From positions 1 through 9,228 of the forward strand of contig CAKRKK010000086.1 in NCBI GenBank assembly GCA_934358235.1: 9,228 nucleotides of DNA, read 5' to 3'. This DNA is from an uncultured Lachnospira sp. Its GTDB lineage: Bacteria > Bacillota > Clostridia > Lachnospirales > Lachnospiraceae. The translations under genes and the position numbers were made by a program. Shown here one piece after another: positions 1 through 5,740 of this stretch. Below the pieces are notes generated by a model. The model was not told the origin of the DNA, did no database searches, and saw nothing but the letters and a program-made list of their open reading frames with translations. The number at the start of each line of letters is the position of its first letter. Within the stretch, counting starts at the first letter, position 1.

Positions 1-73
1 TGGGACCTACAGGGCTCGAACCTGTGACCCTCTGCTTGTAAGGCAGATGCTCTCCCAGCTGAGCTAAGATCCC
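1..73 (-). tRNA. tRNA-Val, anticodon UAC
   Basis: Read on the minus strand, the 73 bases fold into a complete cloverleaf: a 7-bp acceptor stem (GGGATCT with AGGTCCC, one U-G pair), a 4-bp D stem, a 5-bp anticodon stem TCTGC/GCAGA, a 5-base variable region and a 5-bp T stem around TTCGAGC. The 7-base anticodon loop CTTACAA gives anticodon UAC, which reads GUA and other GUN valine codons. The discriminator base A is the last base in the window, so whether CCA is encoded, and whether more tRNAs follow, cannot be seen. It is transcribed away from the protein genes, from the promoter at 116-145. Confidence 0.96.
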
Positions 74-115
74 GTTCGCTTTGTTTACGTTTTGTCTCAC
101 GCAAACTGCTTCGCT

Positions 116-145
116 ATTATAATATTAAAATGCAATGGTTGTCAA
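116..145 (-). promoter_or_regulatory. Promoter of the tRNA-Val gene
   Basis: On the minus strand TTGACA (145 down to 140) and TATAAT (121 down to 116) are both perfect sigma-A hexamers, separated by 18 bases. The predicted start, near base 109, leaves a leader of about 35 bases before the tRNA 5' end at 73. RNase P would remove this leader. Perfect boxes are typical of stable-RNA promoters. Confidence 0.85.
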
Positions 146-288
146 CACTTTTTTGTAAAAAAAATTAAAAAAATTTAAAAATCATCACAAAATGATTCTT
201 GTTTTCTGGAACAAAACATTCTGATATACATATTGCACAAAAACAATAAAATAAACTTGTGGTGATTAGACAAAATATATAAAAAGCC
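146..288. other. AT-rich spacer between divergent tRNA and small-RNA promoters
   Basis: No open reading frame with a ribosome binding site is visible on either strand. The stretch is very A-rich. It holds two short inverted repeats: AATCAT/ATGATT (180-185 with 192-197), and TGTTTT/AAAACA (200-205 with 213-218). On the minus strand the first is followed by broken T runs, so it could act as a weak terminator in front of the tRNA promoter. That is a guess, because the stem is only six A/T-rich pairs. Confidence 0.4.
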
Positions 289-317
289 TTGAAAAAGTTG
301 TAATGATGTGTTATCTT
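289..317 (+). promoter_or_regulatory. Candidate promoter of the small RNA
   Basis: TTGAAA (289-294) and TATCTT (312-317) are separated by 17 bases. The -10 box is preceded by TGT at 309-311, an extended -10 element that compensates for its two mismatches. The expected start lies near 324. A strong terminator ends about 160 bases downstream with no ribosome-bound ORF between, which supports a non-coding RNA unit. Confidence 0.5.
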
Positions 318-323
318 AAAACT

Positions 324-483
324 ACCATTACAAATACTTTTTACAAGATTTTATTTTTCATATTGAATTCTAATTACCAATAAGGATTAGAATTCTCCCT
401 CCTTTCATCATAATGGTTAATTCCATTGTGAGTATTATTTTCTCCCTTGCAGTTTGATAACTGCAAGGGCTTTTTTCTTTTTT
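324..483 (+). ncRNA. Candidate small regulatory RNA with anti-Shine-Dalgarno-like seed
   Basis: Between the candidate promoter (289-317) and the terminator (444-483) lies a unit of about 160 bases with three hairpins and no credible ORF. Hairpin 1 is a perfect 10-bp stem, GAATTCTAAT (365-374) with ATTAGAATTC (386-395), which can be extended by a CC/GG pair across a small bulge. Hairpin 2 is AATGG (412-416) with CCATT (423-427). Hairpin 3 is the terminator. Between hairpins 1 and 2 the RNA is pyrimidine-rich and probably unpaired; bases 398-406 read CCTCCTTTC, identical to the anti-Shine-Dalgarno core at the 3' end of Firmicute 16S rRNA. C-rich (UCCC/CCUCC) unpaired seeds are known in Firmicute small RNAs that mask ribosome binding sites, such as RsaE/RoxS. 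I do not recognise this RNA as a named family. The 5' end is approximate. Confidence 0.5.
444..483 (+). terminator. Strong Rho-independent terminator
   Basis: A perfect 11-bp stem, CCCTTGCAGTT (444-454) with AACTGCAAGGG (459-469), closes a four-base TGAT loop. It is followed by C and then a run of T interrupted once (471-483). The T tract is only on the plus strand, so it ends plus-strand transcripts. The only plus-strand unit visible upstream is the candidate small RNA. Confidence 0.92.
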
Positions 484-583
484 ACAAGTGACTGGCTTCT
501 GCTGATTATTGCAATTATTGCACAAGGCTGGTTAGTTTGTGGCATAAGGTCTGCAATAGTTTATAATCCCCAGATATTACTAC

Positions 584-611
584 TTGACATATAACAGATA
601 AATGAGATAAA
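584..611 (+). promoter_or_regulatory. Candidate promoter of the transporter operon (upstream)
   Basis: A perfect -35 hexamer TTGACA (584-589) is followed after 16 bases by GATAAA (606-611), a 4-of-6 match to the -10 consensus. Transcription would start near 618, leaving a leader of roughly 220 bases. The first palindrome (633-652) would then lie just downstream of the start, a common position for a repressor operator. Confidence 0.42.
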
Positions 612-632
612 TTATTAGTATTCAGTTTGAAA

Positions 633-652
633 ACACTAACACACGTTAGTGT
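633..652. promoter_or_regulatory. Palindromic operator candidate 1
   Basis: Two perfect 8-bp arms, ACACTAAC (633-640) and GTTAGTGT (645-652), flank a four-base spacer ACAC. The size and symmetry fit a dimeric helix-turn-helix repressor site of the TetR or MarR kind. No regulator gene is in the window, so the protein is unknown. No T tract follows, so it is not a terminator. Confidence 0.5.
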
Positions 653-667
653 AAGAGGTTGCAAAAT

Positions 668-697
668 AGTTACACATAACTTTAGTTGTGTGCAACT
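668..697. promoter_or_regulatory. Paired palindromic operator candidates 2 and 3
   Basis: Two 14-bp palindromes lie side by side: AGTTA-CACA-TAACT (668-681) and AGTTG-TGTG-CAACT (684-697). Each has perfect 5-bp arms and a four-base spacer like that of site 1. Their centres are 16 bp apart, and site 1 is 32 bp from site 2. The pair is also an imperfect inverted repeat as a whole (12 of 14 positions). Site 3 overlaps the first base of the TATAAT at 697-702, so a bound protein would interfere with that -10 box. Confidence 0.45.
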
Positions 698-702
698 ATA
701 AT
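697..702 (+). promoter_or_regulatory. Candidate -10 box near the transporter operon
   Basis: A perfect TATAAT lies at 697-702, giving a start near 709 immediately before the 14-bp repeats. No good -35 hexamer is seen at 16-19 bases upstream. The nearest TTACAC (670-675) is 21 bases away and lies inside palindrome 2. Use would therefore probably depend on an activator that compensates for the spacing. Confidence 0.3.
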
Positions 703-712
703 TATGCAAAAT

Positions 713-768
713 TTTACGATTGGAACATCACAATTGGAATATTACAATTGGAACTTTACGATTGGAAA
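713..768 (+). repeat. Four tandem 14-bp repeats
   Basis: Four head-to-tail units occupy 713-726, 727-740, 741-754 and 755-768, with consensus WTYACRATTGGAAY. ATTGGAA is invariant in all four; the outer copies have CGATTGG and the inner two CAATTGG. In the inner copies TTACAATTGGAA/TCACAATTGGAA is close to a palindrome centred on CAATTG, so each unit could bind a small dimer. The array lies between the promoter candidates and the first transporter gene, so it would also be transcribed and would present four unpaired-looking UUGGAA elements in the leader RNA. Confidence 0.8.
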
Positions 769-829
769 AGTATTACAAAGTACCAATATGGGGACAGGCT
801 GAATTAGGTTATAGAGTTGTTATGGAAAT

Positions 830-833
830 GGAG
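830..833 (+). promoter_or_regulatory. Ribosome binding site deciding the first transporter start
   Basis: GGAG sits seven bases before ATG 841. The same frame can be opened at TTG 817, but that codon has no ribosome binding site in front of it, and the eight extra residues would precede a typical N-terminus. Start 841 is therefore chosen. Confidence 0.85.
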
Positions 834-840
834 AACAATT

Positions 841-2565
841 ATGATAAAAAAACGTTTAGTACAGGTGGTGCCTGATAGCAGGAAATACATAGCAGGAAAT
901 GTTATATTCCAATGGATAGCACTTGTTTTTAATATAGTATTTATGACAGTAATAGCTTTATTTATAGCGGGACTGGTGACTACTAAGGATTTAGCTTTAA
1001 TCAGACAACGTATAATACCATTTGCTGTGATTTCGCTTATATGTTTTGTGATACGTTTTATGTGCAATATAGGTTCATCAGCAATGAGCTATCAGTCATC
1101 TAAGACAGTAAAGAAGACATTAAGAAATATGATATATGAAAAGCTGTTAAGACTTGGTGCGTCATATAATGAAAAGATAAAGACCTCAGAGCTTGTTCAG
1201 ATTACAGTAGAAGGAGTAGATCAGCTAGAAACATACTTTGGTGCATATCTTCCTCAGTTCTTTTATGCGATGCTTGCACCACTTACACTTTTTGTTTATG
1301 TCAGCACTATTAATACGCTATGTGCGGTGGTGCTTCTTATATGTGTACCTCTGATTCCTGTGTCAATAGCAGTTGTACAGACATGGGCAAAGAAACTGCT
1401 GTCAAAGTACTGGGACCAGTATACAGCACTTGGCGATACATTCTTAGAGAATCTTCAGGGGCTTACAACACTCAAGATATATCAGGCGGATGAATATAAG
1501 AATAATCAGATGAATGAAGAAGCAGAGAAGTTTAGAAAAATCACGATGAAGGTGTTAACTATGCAGCTCAATTCTATAACGATAATGGATTTTGTTGCTT
1601 ATGGAGGGGCAGCGCTTGGATTGATAATGTCAGTGCTTCAGTTTAAAAACGGACGTATAGATATGGCGGGATGTCTGCTTATTATACTTTTATCAGCAGA
1701 TTTCTTTATACCTATGAGACAGCTTGGATCATTTTTTCATATTGCTATGAACGGAATGGCAGCAAGTGACAAGATATTTAATTTTCTAGATATGCAGGAA
1801 AGCGACAAAGGAACAACCACATTTCCAAAAAAGCATGACATTATATGCAGAAATATGCAGTTTTCTTATGAGCCGGAAAGACCAATTCTTAAAAATATCA
1901 ATATGGTTTGTCCAATGGGCAGCTTTACAGCAATAGTTGGTGAGAGCGGTTGTGGAAAGTCAACATTAGCAGGCATTTTAATGAAAAAGAATGAGAATTA
2001 TAATGGGGATATAACGATAGGCGGTATACAGCTATCTGATATAAGTGAGAGCTCACTGATGGCAAATGTGGCATATATAAGCCACCAGAGTTACATATTC
2101 AAAGGTACCGTAAGAGATAATCTGCTTATGTCAGCACCAGATGCTTCTGAGGATAAGATGTGGGATGCTTTAAAAAGAGTAAAGCTTGCTGATTATATAA
2201 AGGAACAGGGCGGGCTGGATATGAAGCTTAATGAACAGGCATCCAACTTATCGGGTGGACAGAAACAAAGATTATCACTCGCAAGGGCACTTATGAGAGA
2301 TAACAGTATATATATATTTGATGAAGCAACATCGAATATAGATGTAGAAAGTGAAGATGCTATTATGTCAGAGGTATATAATCTGGCTGAGGACAGGACT
2401 GTAATTCTTATATCACATCGTCTTGCCAATGTTGTTAAGGCGGATAAGATATATGTATTTAGTGATGGCTGTATAGCAGAAAGTGGTAGTCATAAAGAGC
2501 TTGTAGAAAAGAATGGTGTATATGGCAGGCTGTGGAATACACAGTATGAGCTTGAGAATAACTAA
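841..2565 (+). CDS. ABC transporter, fused permease/ATPase half-transporter, CydD-like
   Basis: The 574-residue protein is a type IV (exporter-fold) ABC half-transporter. The N-terminal half holds about six membrane spans (roughly 18-45, 58-76, two in 130-180, two in 245-298). The C-terminal half is an ATPase with Walker A GESGCGKST (367-375), signature LSGGQ (470-474), Walker B ending in D494-E495 and switch histidine H526, all intact. The segment GLTTLKIYQ followed by a charged stretch and KVLTMQLNS resembles the CydD subunit of the CydDC exporter, which in E. coli moves cysteine and glutathione to the periplasm. It should pair with the next gene's product in the cytoplasmic membrane. Substrate is inferred from resemblance only; many Clostridia have such pairs annotated simply as ABC transporters. 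ATG 841 is chosen over TTG 817 because of the GGAG at 830-833. Confidence 0.9.
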   Translation: MIKKRLVQVVPDSRKYIAGNVIFQWIALVFNIVFMTVIALFIAGLVTTKDLALIRQRIIPFAVISLICFVIRFMCNIGSSAMSYQSSKTVKKTLRNMIYEKLLRLGASYNEKIKTSELVQITVEGVDQLETYFGAYLPQFFYAMLAPLTLFVYVSTINTLCAVVLLICVPLIPVSIAVVQTWAKKLLSKYWDQYTALGDTFLENLQGLTTLKIYQADEYKNNQMNEEAEKFRKITMKVLTMQLNSITIMDFVAYGGAALGLIMSVLQFKNGRIDMAGCLLIILLSADFFIPMRQLGSFFHIAMNGMAASDKIFNFLDMQESDKGTTTFPKKHDIICRNMQFSYEPERPILKNINMVCPMGSFTAIVGESGCGKSTLAGILMKKNENYNGDITIGGIQLSDISESSLMANVAYISHQSYIFKGTVRDNLLMSAPDASEDKMWDALKRVKLADYIKEQGGLDMKLNEQASNLSGGQKQRLSLARALMRDNSIYIFDEATSNIDVESEDAIMSEVYNLAEDRTVILISHRLANVVKADKIYVFSDGCIAESGSHKELVEKNGVYGRLWNTQYELENN

Positions 2566-2591
2566 AGAATGTACGTCTGCTGCCGGTTTAT

Positions 2592-2632
2592 AAAGCAGGC
2601 GAAAGATAGTAAGATGCGCACAAAAAGCAGGC
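2592..2632 (+). repeat. Short direct repeat between the two transporter genes
   Basis: AAAGCAGGC occurs at 2592-2600 and again at 2624-2632, in the 91-base gap between the two ABC genes. No terminator or promoter is evident there. The repeat is short and may be chance. Confidence 0.3.
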
Positions 2633-2656
2633 TAAGGTGCAGGAATGGAGATTAAT

Positions 2657-4327
2657 ATGAATAATGAGATAAAGGAACGCAGCGGGTTAAATGTTATGTT
2701 AAAGCTTATTGGACTTGTTAAGCCGCTTGCCGGATATATGATTATAGCAATACTTATGGGACTTGCTGGTCATTTGTGTGCTTCGTTTATAACTATATTC
2801 GGAGGCTATGCAATACTTGATGTTATGGGATATGATACTGGTTTAACACTGGTGTTTATCGGAGTGAGCGTTGTAGTATTTGCGTTGGTAAGAGCTGGCT
2901 TTAGATATGCTGAACAGTCCTGCAATCATTTTATTGCCTTCAGATTACTTGCAATAATAAGAGATAAGGTGTTTAAGGCTTTAAGAAGCCTGTGCCCTGC
3001 AAAGCTTGAGGGTAGGGACAGAGGAAATCTTATATCAGTTATAACATCTGATATAGAGCTTCTTGAGGTGTTTTATGCACATACGATATCACCGATAGCA
3101 ATAGCTATATTGTATACAATCATAATGTGTATATATATTGGTTCGTTTCATTGGATGCTGGCGGTTGTGGCGCTGGCAGCATATATTGTAACAGGAGTGC
3201 TTATACCATTTGTGGCAGCAAGGACTGGTGGAAGTGATGGAATGACACTTCGTACAAGGTCAGGTGAGCTTAGCAGCTTTGTCCTTGACAGCTTAAGAGG
3301 AATACAGCAGATAATACAGTTTGATGCAGGAAGTAAAAGACTTGCAGATATGAACAGCCAGACAGATGAGCTTCTTGTTGCAGCAAAGCAGATGAAGAAT
3401 AAAGCTGGAGTTAATACAGCGGTTACTAATGTATGTATACTTGCGTCAGATGTTGTTATGCTTATAGCAGGTACGCTGCTTTATGTCAATGGCAGAATAG
3501 GCTTTGATGGAGTGTTGCTTACAACTCTAGCGTTATTCTCATCCTTTGGTCCGGCAGTAGCGCTTGCAGCACTAGGAAGCACATTGCAGAGTACATTTGC
3601 AGCAGGAAACAGAGTTCTTAATATATTAGAGGAGGAACCTGTTATAAGAGAGGTTTCAGGAAATACAAAGGTGGAATTCGATGGAATAAGCTCTGAAAAT
3701 GTTACCTTTGCATATGCTTCAGAAAAGATATTGGATGACTTTTCGATAGATATACATAAGGGTGAAGTTACAGGAATGATTGGAAAGAGCGGAAGCGGAA
3801 AGTCAACATTACTTAAGCTTTTTATGAGATTCTGGGATGCAGATAGTGGAACAATAAGGATAGGAAAGCATAATATAAAAAATATAAATACAACGGATTT
3901 AAGAGACATGGAAAGCTATATGACACAGGATACGCATCTTTTCTGCGACAGCATCAGGAATAATATAAGAATTGCAAAGCTTGATGCCACAGATGAGGAG
4001 ATAGAAGCTGCATGCAAAAAAGCCTCAATACATGATTTTATTATGACGCTGCCTAAAGGCTATGATACCTCAGTTGGAGAGCTTGGAGATACATTGTCTG
4101 GCGGTGAGAAGCAGAGGATAGGTCTGGCCAGAGTGTTTTTGCATGATGCGAAGCTGGTGCTGTTAGATGAGCCTACAAGTAATCTTGACAGCCTGAATGA
4201 GGCAGTAATACTAAGGTCGCTTGCAAGGGAAAGAAAGGATAAAACAGTAGTGCTTGTATCACACAGGCAGTCTACTATGAGAATAACTGACAGGACATAT
4301 TCGGTGGAGGCTGGAAGAGTAAGCTGA
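2657..4327 (+). CDS. ABC transporter, fused permease/ATPase half-transporter, CydC-like
   Basis: A 556-residue exporter-type ABC half-transporter, the probable partner of the preceding gene's product. The membrane domain contains RYAEQSCNHFIAFRLLAIIR followed by a GRDRGNLISVITSDIE-type stretch; both resemble the coupling region of CydC. The ATPase has Walker A GKSGSGKST (376-384), signature LSGGE (480-484), Walker B with D504-E505 and H536, so both nucleotide sites of the heterodimer look competent. Two starts are possible. ATG 2657 has GGAG six bases upstream, as in the neighbouring genes; ATG 2645 is in frame, adds four residues and has AAGGTG five bases upstream. I prefer 2657 but cannot exclude 2645. 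Export of a thiol or amino acid is inference from the CydDC resemblance. Confidence 0.88.
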   Translation: MNNEIKERSGLNVMLKLIGLVKPLAGYMIIAILMGLAGHLCASFITIFGGYAILDVMGYDTGLTLVFIGVSVVVFALVRAGFRYAEQSCNHFIAFRLLAIIRDKVFKALRSLCPAKLEGRDRGNLISVITSDIELLEVFYAHTISPIAIAILYTIIMCIYIGSFHWMLAVVALAAYIVTGVLIPFVAARTGGSDGMTLRTRSGELSSFVLDSLRGIQQIIQFDAGSKRLADMNSQTDELLVAAKQMKNKAGVNTAVTNVCILASDVVMLIAGTLLYVNGRIGFDGVLLTTLALFSSFGPAVALAALGSTLQSTFAAGNRVLNILEEEPVIREVSGNTKVEFDGISSENVTFAYASEKILDDFSIDIHKGEVTGMIGKSGSGKSTLLKLFMRFWDADSGTIRIGKHNIKNINTTDLRDMESYMTQDTHLFCDSIRNNIRIAKLDATDEEIEAACKKASIHDFIMTLPKGYDTSVGELGDTLSGGEKQRIGLARVFLHDAKLVLLDEPTSNLDSLNEAVILRSLARERKDKTVVLVSHRQSTMRITDRTYSVEAGRVS

Positions 4328-4388
4328 TAGTTGTAAAACCATAGAATAATAAAACTATATAATAATAAAAGTACAGAATGGAATTGTT

Positions 4389-4730
4389 ATGAATAACAAA
4401 AGCATAGATAATAAACGTAAACAGGAAAAAGAAATGGTTACGCAGATGATACAACTGTATTGCCGTAAAAAACATCATACGAGAAATGCTATGTGTGCTG
4501 AGTGCCAGACATTATCTGATTATGCCAATATGAGAAGTGATAAATGCCCATTTATGGAAACAAAGACATTTTGTTCTAACTGCAGGGTACATTGCTATAA
4601 GCCTGACATGCGAAATAAGATTAAAGAGGTTATGAGATATTCGGGACCAAGAATGATATTTCATCATCCTGTGGCAGCAATAAGACATCTTGTACTGACT
4701 AAAAAGGAAAAGAAGAATCTGGAACAGTAA
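4389..4730 (+). CDS. YgbA-family protein ('nitrous oxide-stimulated promoter' family)
   Basis: The 113-residue soluble protein has seven cysteines (C25, C36, C39, C53, C62, C65, C69) and many histidines, with MCAECQTLSDYA, KCPF, FCSNCRVHCY and a C-terminal GPRMIFHHPVAAIRHL stretch. I recognise this arrangement as the small YgbA-type family, named for the E. coli gene induced by nitric oxide under NsrR control. Its length matches the family. The paired CxxC motifs suggest a metal or iron-sulfur site, but the biochemical role is not established. The start ATG 4389 has only a weak GGA site six bases upstream. It lies 61 bases after the second transporter gene and 94 bases before the ZIP gene with no terminator in either gap, so co-transcription is likely. 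This ties the transporter pair to nitrosative or metal-thiol stress by context. Confidence 0.85.
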   Translation: MNNKSIDNKRKQEKEMVTQMIQLYCRKKHHTRNAMCAECQTLSDYANMRSDKCPFMETKTFCSNCRVHCYKPDMRNKIKEVMRYSGPRMIFHHPVAAIRHLVLTKKEKKNLEQ

Positions 4731-4824
4731 TAATCATAAAATTAGAAAATCAGAAAATTATAAAAATATTAAAACAGGAAAATGGTAAATAATAACAGAT
4801 GTCATGTGTAGAATGGAGAAATAA

Positions 4825-5607
4825 ATGGGAATAGAAGTTGTATATGGTATATTGATACCATTAGTAGGGACTACATTAGGTGCAGCCTGCGTTTTCTTTC
4901 TGAAAAATGCTATTGGTAATAGGCTGCAAAGACTTCTTATGGGCTTTGCTTCAGGAGTTATGGTTGCAGCGTCTGTCTGGAGTCTGCTTATTCCGTCCAT
5001 AGAACAGTCGGCTTTTATGGGAACATTATCCTTCATACCAGCACTTACAGGCTTGTGGGCTGGTATGCTGTTTTTACTGCTGCTTGATCATATAACACCA
5101 CACCTTCATATGAACAGTACTGAGTCAGAAGGACCAAAGACACATTTAAAAAAAACAACAATGCTTGTTCTTGCTGTGACTATTCATAATGTGCCAGAGG
5201 GAATGGCAGTAGGAGTGGTATATGCAGGCTATATATCTGGCAGTACAGGTATAACTGCAATGGCAGCACTTGTGCTTGCTGTTGGTATAGCCATACAGAA
5301 TTTCCCAGAGGGAGCAATTATATCACTTCCCATAAGGTCCGAGGGACTAGGAAGAGGGAAAGCATTCTTATATGGTTTTTTATCAGGAGTAGTAGAACCT
5401 ATAGCAGCTTTTGTTACCATTATGGCAGCAGGGATCATAACCCCGGCACTTCCATATCTGTTGAGCTTTGCAGCAGGTGCTATGCTGTATGTTGTGGTGG
5501 AGGAGCTTATACCAGAAATGTCACAGGGAAAACATTCGGATATTGGTGTAATAGCATTTGCGGTTGGCTTCGGTGTGATGATGATGCTTGATGTTGCATT
5601 GGGATAA
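4825..5607 (+). CDS. ZIP-family divalent metal transporter
   Basis: The 260-residue membrane protein has about eight hydrophobic segments and the ZIP hallmark motifs: HNVPEG (121-126), QNFPEG (158-163), V-E191-P192 and the acidic pair E226-E227. These histidine, asparagine and glutamate residues line the binuclear metal site in ZIP permeases of the ZupT/GufA branch, which carry zinc and sometimes iron or manganese into the cytoplasm. A short histidine-containing cytoplasmic loop (around HLHMN, near residues 93-97) lies before the fourth segment, as in the family. GGAG at 4815-4818 sits six bases before the ATG. It is the last gene of the likely four-gene operon. Metal specificity cannot be read from the sequence. 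Confidence 0.93.
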   Translation: MGIEVVYGILIPLVGTTLGAACVFFLKNAIGNRLQRLLMGFASGVMVAASVWSLLIPSIEQSAFMGTLSFIPALTGLWAGMLFLLLLDHITPHLHMNSTESEGPKTHLKKTTMLVLAVTIHNVPEGMAVGVVYAGYISGSTGITAMAALVLAVGIAIQNFPEGAIISLPIRSEGLGRGKAFLYGFLSGVVEPIAAFVTIMAAGIITPALPYLLSFAAGAMLYVVVEELIPEMSQGKHSDIGVIAFAVGFGVMMMLDVALG

Positions 5608-5740
5608 ACATAGTGTGTTGGTATGCAAATGCAATATGTAAAGCAAGATGTGCTTGTAAATGTTATAAAAATGTGGTTTACTTATAAGGATAAGAACCTA
5701 AATAGAAGATAGATATCGTAGAAAGGTGTATGGTTATCAT
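5608..5740 (+). other. Intergenic gap before ispF, weak promoter possible
   Basis: No terminator is visible after the ZIP gene. An extended -10 element TGTTATAAA (5661-5669) has no -35 partner at normal spacing. A small inverted repeat AAGCA/TGCTT (5641-5645 with 5651-5655) has no T tract. Whether ispF has its own promoter here or is read from upstream is unresolved. Confidence 0.3.

Larger units (their letters stand above)
484..712. other. Non-coding control region upstream of the transporter operon
   Basis: No supported gene lies here. The one minus-strand frame, at 515-709, has no ribosome binding site and no recognisable motif, and it runs through the palindromes. Visible structure includes a perfect tandem 9-bp duplication ATTATTGCA (505-513 and 514-522), an isolated TATAAT (562-567), a perfect TTGACA (584-589), three palindromes between 633 and 697, and a TATAAT at 697-702. 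This density of promoter- and operator-like elements between a terminator and a transporter operon suggests controlled expression of the operon. Confidence 0.6.

Noticed and set aside
413..457. Hydrophobic 14-residue ORF (MVNSIVSIIFSLAV) inside the small-RNA unit, possible toxin-like peptide
   Set aside because: The ATG is preceded by an anti-SD-like sequence instead of a ribosome binding site, and the stop lies in the terminator loop. Most likely chance.
515..709. Minus-strand 64-codon ORF in the control region
   Set aside because: No ribosome binding site, no recognisable motif, and it runs through palindromes and promoter-like boxes.
817..840. TTG 817 as start of the first ABC gene
   Set aside because: No ribosome binding site before it, whereas ATG 841 has GGAG at seven bases.
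822..875. Out-of-frame 17-codon upstream ORF overlapping the first ABC start
   Set aside because: Poor ribosome binding site and ordinary composition. It arises from the ATGGA within the leader and ribosome binding site.
3481..3909. 142-codon minus-strand ORF within the second ABC gene
   Set aside because: Antisense shadow of a well-supported ATPase coding region with no independent start signal or motif. The shorter antisense frames within other genes are rejected for the same reason.
5641..5655. Inverted repeat AAGCA/TGCTT after the ZIP gene as a terminator
   Set aside because: Only five base pairs and no T tract follows.
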